From assembly GCA_022036555.1 (NCBI GenBank), contig CM039129.1:33634051-33698050 (forward strand): a stretch of 64,000 nt of DNA, in the 5' to 3' direction. Positions 44,674 to 57,790 of this stretch are shown piece by piece. The number at the start of each line of letters is the position of its first letter. The first letter of the stretch is position 1. A model generated the notes under the pieces. The model was given only the letters and a program-made list of their open reading frames with translations, ran no database searches and was not told the origin of the DNA. Made by a program: the position numbers and the translations under genes. This DNA comes from Microstegium vimineum (taxonomy: Eukaryota; Streptophyta; Magnoliopsida; Poales; Poaceae).

Positions 44674-46774
44674 TCATAGACACTTGCTGCACAAAGAAAA
44701 GTCAATTAATGAGTATATGCAGGAAATTAGCACAAGTGTTAGGAATAAACCACTAGACATACTTATCGGTGTCCCGAAAATAATAGGTTGTGGAGGAGGA
44801 GGAGGAGTCACAGGCACAACTGAGCGGAGAAGCGACCCTGACACGACCACACCTAGAATTGCACTAAGGCTGACCATGAAGCTGAACATGTCTTGCAGCC
44901 TCTGCTCCTCGGCCGCCCTCTGGGCTTGTCTAGCCTCCCTCTCCAACTGCCTCTCCCTCTCATGTGCCTCCCTCTCCAACCGGGTCACCTGCAGTGCCAC
45001 CTCCTGCGCCGCCTCCAACCTCCGCACGTTGGCCTGCAACAGGCCATCCACAATATTTAAAAAATGCAAATGCAAGGTAGATGCGTAAAAGCAATGAACG
45101 AGTACTAACCGCAAGATCCGAGATCTGCTACTGTGAGCTCAGCTACCGAGGGCGTATGGGGACGGACGAGCTCTTGCTCCTTGCCCGAAGTTCCGCAAGG
45201 TTGGGAACAGAGGCGGAGTCGAGCGCGCTGTTCGCCATCCAGTAGCGGTCGTGCTGCTTCCCTCCTCCTATCCTCATCACGATCTCTGCGTCCAGGGGCT
45301 CGGTGGCCGGATCGAAGGCCTCCCCATGCTGGAGTCGAGCCACCGAGACGTATTCCGTAACCTTGTTGTGGGCGCTGGGGTTGGTGTACACCTCAGGAGG
45401 GTGCGCTGGGTTGTAGGTGTTGCCGGGGTCCGTCGCCTTGCCCTTGTGTGCCAGGCTGTACGTCATGAAGTCGTTACACTCCTGGCCTTGGTGCGACATG
45501 AACTGCGAGGAAAACATAAAGATGATTAGAAGTAATGAGAATTGATAGTTGTAATAAAAAAATAAAAATGAAAACACAAAGAAAATTACCCAGTTCGAAG
45601 CGTACTGGGAGAGGCTCTGGTTGCCCTGGTGGTGTACGGTCCCAGTCATCTACAGGCGACAGTCATGACGGATCGCACTCTTCTCAGCTCACTCGGGCGA
45701 GAGCCACCTGTCCACAATACCGCCCCAGCAGAGGGGGTGCCTGGCGCACCAATCAGGACATCGCTACATGTCATCAAGTTATTGATACGTCACACTATAC
45801 CAATTGTAGGGTGGTGGTATTGATGTTTCATACTTACCAACTCGTACTCCTCCCTGGTAAGCGTCATGCCCCTGGCCTCGCTCTTCGACACTTTATCGCC
45901 AAAGACGTCGGCGCGGTGGTTGATAATGCACTGGAGCCGCGTCTCGTGGTAGAGGTGTCCGAGTCGAGCCTTGCAGACCTTCTCCTGCACTTGCGTTGCC
46001 TTTTCCTCGTGCCCTGGCTCGCACGTGAAGAAGTCCTGCATACAAACATCATGTATCGTTTTATTATATCAAGAACGGCCAATGAATGCGTTTGGTTTGA
46101 CAAATTCAGTGCGATGAAGACTCACCCAGAACTCGGCCTTGATCCGCCCCGCAACGGATCCGTGGTCGCTGTCCTCAGCGGCGTAGAAGTGGGCCCACGA
46201 CCAGGGCGGCTGAATCATCCCGTTGAACTCGACCAGTCCAGGGTAGTGCTTCCGAATCAGAAGGCCAAGGATGCTATTGATTTGACGGCCCTTCTGTCCG
46301 GACACAATTACCCAGTTGCTGCAAGAGTCATTAAGAAAATATGTTAGTCTGTAGTTCGATTTTCAATACTTCATATGAAATAGTACTGAAATAATACTTA
46401 CTCGTCGCCCAAAGGTCGAATCACCGGGCGGTGGGGAGGTAGGATCGGGCACCGAGGGAGCCTCGCGGGCCCACGCAACCAGACTGTCGACGAGGAGGTA
46501 GAGCCCTCTCCTACCTCTTGTTGTGGGGTGTCACCGCCGCCTGTGTGGAGCCCCGCCGCCTGGTGGTCCTCGTCCATGGCCTGGTGGTCCTCGTCCATGG
46601 CCGGTGTGGGAGTCGACTCCACAGTCGGCCTCGCACCCCCTCTGCCGCGGCCTCCCCGGCCGCGGGGTCAGCCGCGAGGTCTCCACTGCGGGCGCCGCAG
46701 CCTCGGCGGCAGAAGCGGGCGGCGTCACGTAGAGGTCGTTGAGTGAACGACGTGTAGCCCTTCCGCCAGGCATT
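44674..46774 (-). pseudogene. CACTA accessory protein gene (TNPA-like)
   Basis: Several minus-strand exons can be read. The start is probably at 46774 (MPGGRATRRSLNDLYVTPPA). The middle reads GQKGRQINSILGLLIRKHYP with GRIKAEFWVSLHRTEF, followed by EKVCKARLGHLYHETRLQCI and EARGMTLTREEYELV. The region at 45143-45649 has HQGQECNDFMTYSLAHKGKA and the end (45114-44674) is a Glu/Arg-rich coiled stretch. This is the plant En/Spm TNPA-type second protein, which binds subterminal repeats to help transposition. Exon edges are uncertain. Confidence 0.65.
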
Positions 46775-46906
46775 TTGTCGAGTGCCTGCAATTTCAAAGA
46801 GTAAACCAATTAGCACAATTAATTACAAATACTTATAAAGAGATGCAAAATGAACCAAACATAATTGCAATACTAATAATATAGTATTACATTAATTAGA
46901 AATATT

Positions 46907-47462
46907 CTATATGATCGTAGCTGCTGGATCATAGGTCTCGTCATCACTATCATATTGCACCTCTTCTACCTCTTCCTCATCTCCATCGTTGTCATCATTG
47001 CCAACGCCTAAGTTTAACCACTCAAGCATTTCTAAGTCTTCCACATCTTGCACCTCTTCTCCCTCGTCCTCATCTGCATCGTCTCGATCAATGTCATTAT
47101 CAACTTCCATGCCCATCAGGCCAAACATGTCTATGTCAAACCTCCCTTCTAGCCCCTCTGATTGATAGAACTCTTTTGTGTTTGGGTCAAAGTGATAATC
47201 CTCATCGTTTGGGACAGACAATTTATTGTGCGGCGATACCAACTGCACAATGTACCAACCCATAAGATTGGGGTTTTTTGGCACGCCCATGGGAGGTAAT
47301 AGACTTGTGTGGCCTGTTGAGCCACAATATAGACATCCTCTCCTTGATAAATAGAATCTTGTCGAATTTCGACTTGTCCAATCTCAGGAGATGTTCTCGT
47401 GACATTAGGATCAAACCAATGGACTTTGAATACGACTGGATGAGGACCTCTGCGACACTCAA
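46907..47462 (-). pseudogene. C-terminal domain region of CACTA transposase (DUF4216-like)
   Basis: The frame includes IGLILMSREHLLRLDKSKFD and then GVPKNPNLMGWYIVQLVSPH, with DEDYHFDPNTKEFYQSEG and a very acidic tail. This matches the DUF4216-type segment found at the end of plant CACTA transposases. An intron or shift separates it from the preceding block. Confidence 0.6.
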
Positions 47463-47950
47463 AGGAGAGCTCGTATATGACTTCTACTATGTCATAGTAG
47501 TCATGCTCATCGGTGCCAGGCGTACGAACTCCGGTATTTGTGGTTTTCCGATGGGGCCGACTCTACTCATAGTTTCTTGTGTGAAATCAATAGCCATTCA
47601 CATCATAAACGTTGAATGTCTTGACCTTATAGGCGAACCCTTTCGCGAGCCCTTTCAACTCAACATTCATGTACCTATCTTTGCGATCCTGCAAGGTGAG
47701 GCCGGATAGATAGTTACATTAGTCGCTCTTAGGAGCAAAGTGAGATGTCAAAGATTAACCCAGGTACCTTCGTATCGAACCAGGAAATGAAATCGGGTTT
47801 GCCATGTTCGAGAAGGTTATCTTTTTCTTGAGGGGAAGGAGCACTACTCCCTCTCTAGTATATATTTAGAAATTCCCTGAAAAAACAAGAGACAAGGAAG
47901 TTGGATACATGGAGGATAGTGACGACGTATGTAACAAGCTCATTGAGAAC

Positions 47951-50473
47951 TTACTGCACATAAGACTTCACTTCGTCAAGGTTCAACAACACGTAATGCA
48001 TGATAATGCACCACTCATCATTCCTTAAGGTCTTGGTGCCCGGTGCGCTTGCCTTGCCGAGTTGCCCTTTGAAAAGGCTGAGGTTCGATGAACTCTCATC
48101 CGCGTTGCAACGAGGTGGGGGATTGTGCACACTGGGAAGGTTATCCTTATAATATGTTGTTGTGAAGTTTGACGCCTCCTCCAGAATGAATGCCTCTGCC
48201 ACGGAAGCCTCGATTTTGGCTTTATTTCTACACTTTTTCCGAAGAATCTTTAGACATCTCTCGATCATATAGCACCAACGGGCCTGCACGGGCCCTCACA
48301 TTCGTGCCTCGTAAGGTAGGTGCAAAATCATATGTTACATCGCCACAAAGTAGCCGGGTGGGAAGATCTTCTCCAGCTTGCAGAGCAACACAGGTGCCAC
48401 TTCCTCCAAGTCAGCAATGACGTCCCGAGACAACTCCTTGGCACAAAGTTGGCGGAAGAAATAGCTCAACTCTGCCAGCACGCGCCACACATGCTCGGGC
48501 ACGTATTCCCGGGTCATCGCAGGAAGGAGCCGCTCAATCCATATGTGATAGTCATGACTCTTCATCCCTAAGACCCGCATAGTGGACAAGTTCACTCCCC
48601 GACTCAAATTCGCCGCATACCTGTCCGGGAACATCAATGTCTGCATCCACATCAAGACCTCCTTCCGTTGGTCCCTTTTCAAGACGAAATCGACCGGAGT
48701 CCTTCTCCATTTCTTATCGGGCCCAGGAGGCTTCATCACTTGCTTTGGCCTATCGCAAATTGTTTCCACGTCCAATCTAGCCTCCACGTTGTCCTTTGAC
48801 TTCTCTGTGTCCATGAGTGTTGCAAAAAGTGACTCGACGATATTCTTTTTTGTGTGCATTACATCAATGTTGTGTGGAAGAAGAATGTCATCGAAATAGG
48901 GAGCCTAGTCAAGCCCGATTTATGAGTCCACTGATGTTCCAAACCATATCCAATAAAATCACATGTATCTTTATCATCTTTGAGAGCCTCTATCTCAGCA
49001 CGAACCTCAACACCGGTCATCATGTGAGGTGGAGGGTCGGTGACTTGAACCCCTTCCCTGAAGTTCTTGACATCTCATCTGAATGGATGGTCAAGAGGGA
49101 GGAATTGACGATGTAGGTCAAACGAAGAAAACTTGCCACCCTTCTTCAGATGATAGAACCATACAACTGTCTTGCATAATGGTCATGGGAACTTCCCGTG
49201 AACACACCACGCGCAGAATATGCCATACGCCAGGAAGTCGTGCAGGGAGTACTGGTACCACACATGCATCGTGAAGTTCTTCTTTGTAGCTCGGTCGTAT
49301 GTCAGTGCCCCTTTTTCCCAAGCAAACATCAATTCATCAATGAGAGGATCCATAAACACACCCATCTTGTTCCCCGGGTGTCCAGGAATTATCAACGACA
49401 TGAATAGATTCTTGGGTTGAAACGAGATGCCGGGGGGGAGATTGAGGGGGATCACGAACACGGGCCAACAAGTATACGGGGCCGACATCATTCCATAGGG
49501 ATTGAACCCATCTGTTGCAAGCGCGACACGTACATTTCGAGCCTCCTCAGCTTTACCACGATGCATGTCATCGAAATGTTTCCATGCATCGCCATCCGAT
49601 AGGTGTACCATCTTGTCCGGGTTGTATCTTTTGCCATGTTTGTGCCATGTCATCTGTTTCACGGACTTCTCTATCCTGAACAACCGTTGGATCCTCAGTA
49701 AGAAAGGAAGGTACTATAGGACCTTCACGGGGATACCAAGCTGTGACTTATTGCCATCACTAGGGTCGACCAGATACCTAGAGGAGTGCACTTTGGACAG
49801 TGTGTTGTTTTCTCGTACAGTTTCCTAAATAGGACACACCCTTAGGACAAGCATGAATTTGCTCATACGACATCTTAAGTGCACGAAGAAGTTTCTGTGA
49901 CTCGTACAAGTTCTTCGGCAGAACGTGACAGTCCGTAAGCAGAGATCCAACAACTGCCAACATAGCATCAAAGTTGTCTCGACTCATGCTACACTGCGAC
50001 TTGAACGCCATCAGGCGTCCCATGACATCCAGTTGCGAAACCAATGTCTGTTCATGAAGGGGTTTTTGTGCCGAAGACAACATCTCGCAGTACGCCTTTG
50101 CGGATTCCTCTTGCTCGTCCTCAAATCCTTCACCGAACTGTGCCTCATGAAAGTCATCCATCTAGTCTGCGACCCTAGCATCTCCATCAAAAACCTCCAG
50201 ACGTGGTCTCACCACCTCCTCTCTAATATGATTGGCTTCACCATGGTGGATCCAACAGGTATAGTTTGGCATGAATCCATACAAGATAAGATCTTTCCCC
50301 ACAGCCACCTTTGTCTTTCTTATAACGTTCTCACATTTGACGCAGGGACACGGCATCCGAATGGACCCATGAGCAGCCTCGCCAAATGCATGCTCCACGA
50401 AAGCATTAGTCTTATTCATCCACTCTGGGGTCATACTGGGGTAGCCCGTGTACATCCAATCACGGTTCTCCAT
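47951..50473 (-). pseudogene. CACTA transposase (TNPD/Transposase_21-like)
   Basis: Blocks in minus-strand order: 50473-50162 starts MENRDWMYTGYPSMTPEWMN (transposase-associated domain) with C..C motif PCPCVKCENV. 50161-49778 follows after an in-frame TAG. 49683-49183 has GDAWKHFDDMHRGKAEEARN, VALATDGFNPYGMMSAPYTC, VFVIPLNLPPGISFQP. 48859-48335 holds GVNLSTMRVLGMKSHDYHIW (DUF4218-type). 48289-47951 has IERCLKILRKKCRNKAKIEA. These are the conserved segments of plant CACTA transposase. Stops and broken joints show it is not a working gene. Confidence 0.82.
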
Positions 50474-51199
50474 CCTCTAGCATATACATATGTAAGCGAG
50501 CAATATAACCAACAAATGCATCTGCACAGCGTGCCTACTGTCTAATAGGTGAGGATAGGTCCTAATCCCACCTGCGGATGCGTAGATGATGTCAGTTTCC
50601 ATGCTCCGCTCTGATCCGAGACAGAATTTCGGCAGCACCTCCCCGCTGTTCTCCCGATACACGCCCCGAAAGTGAGAGTGTGCATCCGAAGACCAACAGG
50701 GAGGTGATGCCGAAAGTCTATCTTAGACCAGAGTGAACCATAGAAACTAACATCATCTACGCATCAACGGCTGTCCAAAATACGTGGACAATCCGAAACA
50801 GATATGGTCACAGATATGCAAAGATTTTACATACTTCCGATCGTATCTCTTTCGAACGGGAGATGCCTAACTTGGTTACGTGATCATATAAAACATGCAT
50901 GAAAAGGAGGAGGGAGCTATACCTAAGGTGCAGGCAGACCAACAACACCCACAAGAACGCCCCCGAGTCCCTCCCACGGGTCCTCCTGCAAGAAAAACAA
51001 TTGGTCAGTGTCAAATGAAAATTTCGACAGCACCTCCCCTGCACGGGGAGGTTACCAAACCTGCAAAAAACATAGGCACGAAGGCCAACATCCACATATG
51101 CACAAAATAGTGGCACGAAGGCCAACAACCACATATACACCAAATATGAAACGAAGGCCAACACAACCACATATAGATACTCTCTAACTACTACTTACT

Positions 51200-51330
51200 A
51201 ACACTAACACTACTACTACCAACACTAGCACGGCCACTACTAACTCTATTAACTACTAAATCCTAACTACTAAGTACTAACTAGTAACTACTAAGTACTA
51301 ACTACTAACTACTAACTACTACTAGCAGTA
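51200..51330. repeat. ctaactacta-type minisatellite
   Basis: Imperfect runs of actactaac / taactacta units close to the 5' end of the CACTA transposase unit. Confidence 0.8.
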
Positions 51331-51439
51331 GTAAACGACATATACCTTTGCGGCGAGCACGGCAAAAGCAAGAGTCGACGACGATGGCGGGAACGACCGT
51401 AGTGGCGTTAGGCTTGACGCGACGAGTGTCGCACAACCT

Positions 51440-51615
51440 TCACCTCTTCTCCTTCTCCTCCTCTCTTCTCCCCTCCTCCTCCTCCTCCTCCTCCTCCTCC
51501 GTTCTCCCCTTCTCCTTCCTTCTCCCCTTCCTCCTCCTCCTTCCTTCTCCCCTACCTCCTCCTCTCTTCTCCCCTCCTCCTCTCTTCTCTTCTACCTCCT
51601 CCTCCTCTCCCCTAC
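51440..51615. repeat. Polypyrimidine (ctcctt/ctc)n tract
   Basis: Almost pure C/T on the plus strand with tcctcc and cttctcc units; just right of it is a purine/GC-rich gggcggc stretch to 51800. Apparent long frames here are composition effects. Confidence 0.9.
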
Positions 51616-51955
51616 AGTGAGAAGGTCTCGGGGTGGGGTGGCTGCTGGGGTGGCTGGGCGGGTGGGTGGCGGCCGCGGGGTGGGGCGGCGCAGGGCGGCG
51701 CACGGGCCGGCTGAGTGGGGTGCGGGGTGGGGCTCGGGGTGGGGCGGCGCGGCAGCGTGGCGGCGGCGCGGTGGCGGTGCGGCCGCGGGTCGGGGGAAGG
51801 GGAGGGTGTGCGTGCGTGAGTAGAGTGGAGTGAGTGAGAGTGGGAACCGTTCCCCTTTTTTTTGATTTGGGCCGCTTAGTTGCCGAGTGCCAGAACGCGG
51901 GCACTCGGCAACTTAGTAGTTGCCGAGTGCCACCCTCGGCACTCGGCAACTTAAT

Positions 51956-53274
51956 TATTTTTTTGTTTTTTGACTCCTAATTTTGTGTGTGTTTAATGAA
52001 CTCTTGTAAACAACAGTTCAAATTTGGAAGCCTTTCATTGTTTTTTGGTATTTTTTCTTAGTTTATTTTGTTTTTTTCAATTTTTCCGCTGAATCTTCGT
52101 TTGAACTGCAGGTGCATGAAATAATAGATTTCTTTCGTTATAAAAATGGTAGGCTTGTTTCTTAGTGTAAATGATGGCTAAATCCATGGCCTGTCTCGAT
52201 AGTTCGATCAACGTGCTCACGAGATAACGTCGCCAACTTCGGTGTTTGTAGTTTTTTAATTATATTAAATGCAAACAAATTCCTAAAATCAGAAAACTTG
52301 AGCACGTGTCATGATCTCATGTGCGTATGTTGTGGTGATATCATATGTGGACTTTGAGGTTTGTGAACAACGTACGTGACGACGTGCTCGAAACTTTTTT
52401 AAATTTTTACCACAAGTCTCATAAGTCGTTTACATATCTCATAAGTCGACTGATGTTGTTTTTGTTGTGAGTTAAAAATACTGTACCTGATAAACCGGGC
52501 TAATAAGCGAGGCGAAATTATTTGATTTATGAGAAGTTCAGGTTTCTGATGTTAAACCGTTTTTTCTTTTATCTTTTTTGTTTATATACATTTAAATGGC
52601 TGAAAATTTGGAGTAATTCATAGAAAAATCGTAAAATAGCAAATGAATATTTTTTGGCATCCTCATGAGTAGATATATAGAGTGGAATAATAATATGGTA
52701 GTTTTTAGTAGAATGATTTTACTATTGTATTTATCTATGATATTTAAGAATAAATTTGTGGACTTTTTTTTAATTTACCAAGTCTAAAATAACAAATTTT
52801 TGGAGTCTTTTTTTTTTTACTTGGCATATTGTTTTAGGAGTTGGCAAATCACATGATTTGCCAAGTAGAATTTGACAAACTCTTAGAGATGCTCGGTTGA
52901 CATATTTACCAAGTGAGGAAAAGAGATATGCGACACCAAGTTGTTTTGTCAAAATGTTGAAGGCTATTTTTCATTGTTTTGTTAATAATAAATGGATGTC
53001 AAATTGAGATAATAAACTCTTGTAGATGCTCCATTAAACTACTACGAGAAACATCGATTTTATGGAAAAATCGAATTCCCCACCGGAGCTGCCACCGTGT
53101 CGTATCCAAGAAGCCGACCAAAACAATGCTGACAAGTAGGCCACCCCCGCTCCCAATAAACCTCCTCCCCTCCCCTTTACGACGCCGGCATTATATTTTC
53201 TATTTTCCTCTCGCAAAAAACAAAACAAAATTTTTTTCCCACCGAGGCTTCGGCTTCCATTTCCGGAAAGTGAA
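51956..53274. other. AT-rich intergenic region, no gene seen
   Basis: No supported gene between the CACTA element and the AAA+ ATPase gene. The last 250 bases may hold promoter and leader. The expected CACTA terminus (TAGTG) was looked for here and not found. Confidence 0.5.
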
Positions 53275-54224
53275 ATGAAGGACACTCACCGGAGCGCCGC
53301 CCCACCAGGGAACCCCGGCGGCAATGGAAGTGTCGGAAGAGGGAAGGACGATAGCGGCAGGGACAAGCGCCTGCCTCCGTCGCCCCCCGCCCTTCCGGGG
53401 AACAAGAGAAGCAAGGTGAACTCCGTCGACCCCCGCCCTTCCGGGGACCGCATCTCTCTGTTGGGGCTAATGTCGATTGGATTCGCAGGCGGAGGTGAAG
53501 GTGCTGGAGCCGGTGCTGTGGGCGAAGATGCTGTCGCAGTTCCCGCAGGTGATCGTCGGGCCTTCTTCCTGGTTCTTCTTGAACTTCTCGATGGTTCTTG
53601 CCGAGCGCGCCGTGGTTCGCGTGTTCTTGCATTTTGGAGCTCACCTGCAATTTCTTGGCGGTTCTTGGGGTTTCGTTTTTTGCCGTTCTTGTACCACGCT
53701 ACAGGTCACGACTTGCTTGCGGTCAACTGCAAGTGTTCTTGATCTTTGGGAATTGGAATTTTGGGAGGAAGAATGTCAAAGTTCTGGTGCAGTTTCTTGA
53801 ACATTCTTGGCTTTCGGTTGTTAAGGATTTTATTTTTTGATGTTTTGGGTAATTTTGCTGGTATATTTGTCACTATGTTCATTTCTGCAGTGGCGTTTAG
53901 TTCTTTTGCAATTTGCATCTGTAGATGTTCCTTTTTTGAACTCGTCTCTTTCGGTTGACTATTTGCTTTGACATGTTTCTATTGTTTATTCAAGAGATGC
54001 AACTCTCGGCTGAAAATTCTTTTACATACAAGAGTAGAAGTAGACAACTCTTTTTTTTTTCGTGTGTCAATACCACAAGCAATTGACTGTTTTTCTTAAA
54101 AGAACGGACAAGATATCTATGTTTCAGCTCTGAACGAACCTGTAAGTTCATTATCCTGATTAAGAAATCTTGACCTTCCATTCTTGTCGTTAATCAGCCA
54201 AATCTGCTCCTTAAAAGTTTCTTA

Positions 54225-54530
54225 CTATTTTTGAGATTACACAGTACAACGCAGACACTCAACACGTACGCACACTCGCCCCTACGAACACACGCACGCA
54301 AACCCTACCCCTATGAGCACCTTCGAAGGACTGAGCCGACAAATCTTGAAGTTGACGAAGTCACCACGACGCCTCGCTGTCGACAGGAACGTCGCCTACC
54401 ACTTAATGCATAGCGCCGGAAAATCTAGAATAAAGTGTCGCACCCAGGATTTGAACCCTGGGTGGGAGCCCCCAACCAATGGTCTTTGCCATTGCGCCGT
54501 GAACCCCTTGACCCACTGTTGTTTACTAGT
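54225..54530 (-). mobile_element. tRNA-derived SINE-like element in AAA+ gene intron
   Basis: On the minus strand the right end begins a tRNA-like head with box A-like TGGCAAAGACC and box B GGTTCAAATCC (matches GGTTCRANNCC), then a tRNA-unrelated body (GGTGCTCATAGGGG etc.). A 5'-tRNA-like head and RNA pol III boxes fit a SINE. The exact ends and family are uncertain. Confidence 0.55.
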
Positions 54531-54892
54531 GCGCTTGTTCCTTATATTCATCTGGTCATAATGCTCAAATTGCAACTGATTTTTAGCGGTCTATTAACTC
54601 ATACTGAATATCAACCATTTGTGATTGCAGACTTCTCATGTTCTACTCTCTGTCAGCGAAGTTTCTGTTGGCAGAGGTCAAAGATGTCACATAGTTTTGG
54701 ATGACCTAAATGTTGACAGAAATCTATGCCTGTTGCGGCATCTTGAGGTCCTTTAATGTTTCTGCACTGTTAGAATGCAGTTAAGTTGTTATGTTTCTTT
54801 GGCTTCTTGTAAACAGTTTGTTGCTTCTTATTCCAGCAAGGATGTTCATGGGAGTTAGAGGTTACAGGCATGGTTGGTTCGGTTGTAGTAAA

Positions 54893-57790
54893 CTAGAACA
54901 TCAGGCGCCCTTCGGGCGCCCTGCAATGAATTAAAGGAAACAAACCAATACTCACACTTTACCGTATGAATTAATTGTGGTAAGTAAAGAACGTATATGA
55001 ATTAACTGTGGTAGCTAATTCTAAGGACCTATATTTATATTGAGAGACATGCTTATCACACAAATAGAGTAACCATATATCTTACATGTCCTAATTTTCA
55101 AAGGAAAAAAATTCCAATTCTTTTAACAATGGGACAACATCTAAGCCTGGATACCATGAAACAGGTGTCATTTAAACAACTCACCAACGTATCTGGTTGA
55201 CTAATACAATAATAATTTTCAATGCCGAATAGAGATGATGAGAAATAAGCTATCCGACAAATACAAAAGGAGTGTTTCTATGGTCTAAGAGTGCATTTCT
55301 GTGCTGCAGATGAGAAATATATGTGCATAGCTAAGTATCATGTAACTTGAACACACTAACTGGAAAAAGCCTGACAACCGACCAAAGCAATATCCTATAA
55401 GAAGCAAGAGTTTCATCTTTTTGAGAAACATCTTAGGAATCACAGTAAATATTTTGTGCAATGCTTGAACCTCACCACAGTAAGAAAATAAACAATATTA
55501 GTGCATTGAGAGCTTCAGAGTCGGTGTATAAAACACAAGCCCCTAGCCCGCTACACAATCAGTACTTAGAGCGAGTGTTTGTAAATTCGGTCAATGATCT
55601 AGGAAATGTGTTTTGCACCACATGATATACTTTTGGCAACCTATATATTGAGTAGGATAATTCAAGAGATCATAATCAGGTGTGGGTAGAAGTAATTTCA
55701 GTAAATGCTCCAAGCAATATGTTTTGCTCCATAAGCTATACACATTTGGCAACCCATATATTCAATAATCTACTAATCAAACAATATGTATAATGTAAAA
55801 GACTCTTTACTGCCCCTGACCAAAATCCGTAGCTGCAAAATGTTCAGGCCATGAATTTGTGTGTTCAGGAGCCTTTAAGAACATGCAAAACTTTTAGGCC
55901 ATAAATATGAGTGTTCAGGAAGCCATTGAGAACATGCACTGCACACATATATTTCATCGACATCTAAACTGCAGCATGAAAAACGCTTAGCTATGGATAT
56001 TGACAATATAAACTGCAGTGTGACAAATACTCAGTCATGGATGTTGCCTGCTAGTGAACTTCTTGATCTACTACTTTACCTTTTTTTGTACCAATCGGAT
56101 ACATTAAAAGATACCTTATTCCTATAACAAACACCTTGAATGCGGCATACGGATAATTCATGGAGCTAAATTAAGCCAGCATTCCAATCAACGGTGTGGT
56201 GTGCTCCCATACTGCAGAGTTGCTCTCGCTAACCACCAGAAATCCGTGTAAATTAGCAGCTTGTTCATGCCATCACAAAAACAGAGGCAAATCTGTGTGG
56301 CACAAAGAATTTGTTCTTGCTAACCTTCAATGCAAAGAGGCCACTCTTCTGGCCCCTTTGCTCTGCCTTCTCTCAGCACTCAACTCTTTACATCTGAAGT
56401 TGATTGGAAACACGGATTGAAAAGAGCAAATAAAAACCAAATTACAAAGAAATCCAAAGATGAACATTTACATTTGGTTTAGCAGCCGAAGGTCAACAGC
56501 AGGGTACTTCCCCACGTGGGATTACCCTTGGCGGAGGAGTCCTGGACCCGTCACTAATTAGAGGAGGAAACTTAGAACTAATCAGAGGAGGAGGAAGCAG
56601 GAATTGCAGTTGGGCTCACCTTGCTGCAGAGGCCGCACGACACGACAAGGACATCGATGTAGCGCACGAATACAGAAGACGCCTCCAAGTCGAGGGACGC
56701 ACTCACCGGCTTGATCCCAAGCGAGCTAATGTTTGGATCCGCCCAAATTGATCCTGTCATCCTCGTCTGAGCAGAAGAGACCCCCCATCCTGTAGCACTG
56801 AAGAGAAGGATGTTGTTGCTGCATATGCGGCCGTGGAGGAGAGTGGAGGAACAGAAAGCAACAGCGTCACGGGTCGCGCGGCCGCCCGCCCGCACGCGCA
56901 CCGCGCACGCTGGTCAGGTCGCCCCGCCGCCAGGCGCCCCCTTCCTCCGGCCTCCCCTGCGGCTTGGCGCCTCGGCGGGCTCCCTGGCCTCCGGTCTCGC
57001 TCCGCCGTCGGTCCGCCCAGCGGTCCCGCACGCTCCAGCTGCCAGCCTGCCGCGTGCAGAGCCGTGCACCGCTGTCGCGCTTCCCGGTCAGCGAGGTTGT
57101 GCGCCTTCCGGAGGCGTCCGCCAGAGCCGCGCCTGCCCGACGAACCGTACCAGTAGTCCGTGGATGAGCACGACAGCGAGCCGAGATGCGCGTATTGGAG
57201 GCGTGGCGAGCCGCATCGGCGAGTGGGAGAAGCGAGGGGGATGAGCAGGGGATTAGGGTCTCGGCCGTTTGGGCCGAGTGTGGGGCTCTCTGTAAAATGT
57301 CCAGGGGGTTATGCAAAAACTGAGATAGTTCTCCAATTTTCTCTTCTTCCTATCCGAATAACATTTACATCCGGGGCTTTTATAAAAAATATCTCAACGT
57401 GCTCACTGTTTGGGAGCGATAGACTGGACCGCGGGTTGGTAACCAAAATATTGAAGGGCGTTTTTGCAAAATATACACTGCTGCGTGTCGTCGTGAGGGG
57501 GAGCCACCGATGCTCCGAATTCTCTCAAAGCAGCAGAACGGAGTGGGTTTTAATAACCCAAATCATCCGAGGTGCCAAAGTTCCCCTCAGTGGAGGGGAT
57601 GAGATTTTTTTTGGTCGAAGTGGGGACCATGGCTATGTATCCTTATATACCAGATTTGGCTCCATACATGTCCGTTTCATTCCTCTGTCCTTTCTCCATA
57701 TATTTGGTTGCTAACTAATAGGTACTTCAGCAATGGTAGAATGAGTCAGATTTGTTAGTTTGACTTGCTATCCTGGAGTGATCCATAACC
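54893..57790 (-). mobile_element. Helitron-like insertion, minus strand, in the AAA+ ATPase gene
   Basis: The minus-strand 3' end is sharp: a stem-loop at 54904-54921 (GGGCGCC-CGAA-GGCGCCC-like), 11 bases, then CTAG at 54896-54893, then T in the flank. It follows the FHA-like coding exon (VVV-N at 54891) with no splice site visible between, so the insertion seems to have hit exon or exon edge. Host-like exon sequence resumes at about 57800. A GC-rich gene fragment on the minus strand (about 57270-56570) lies inside. The 5' TC end was not identified, so the right limit is approximate. Confidence 0.55.
56570..57280 (-). pseudogene. Unidentified GC-rich gene fragment inside the Helitron-like insertion
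   Basis: Reads as the 5' end of a gene on the minus strand: CCCTAATCCCC leader at about 57255, then GC-rich sequence, then an exon-like piece GSIWADPNISSLGIKPVSAS / LDLEASSVFVRYIDVLVVSC (about 56760-56630). I do not recognise it. It runs in the same direction as the Helitron, as captured genes often do. Confidence 0.35.

Larger units (their letters stand above)
43745..51955 (-). mobile_element. CACTA (En/Spm-like) transposon, degenerate, 5' end truncated
   Basis: The left end is CACTACAGGAAACCGG at 43745, with many subterminal copies of cactcggcaacta / gttgccgagtg (43750-44165). Similar motifs recur at 51870-51955, marking the other subterminal region, but the expected TAGTG terminus was not found there. 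Minus-strand remnants of transposase (TNPD-like) and accessory protein (TNPA-like) genes lie inside. The order is as in En/Spm. Multiple stops suggest inactivity. Confidence 0.85.

Noticed and set aside
45535..46347. 270-codon plus-strand frame in the CACTA element
   Set aside because: Antisense to the TNPA-like gene, which shows the family motifs on the minus strand.
51440..51949. 169-codon Glu/Lys/Arg-rich minus-strand frame
   Set aside because: Product of the polypyrimidine tract; low complexity.
54420..54500. True tRNA gene
   Set aside because: Has A- and B-box-like strings but no cloverleaf that I could fold; fits a SINE head better.
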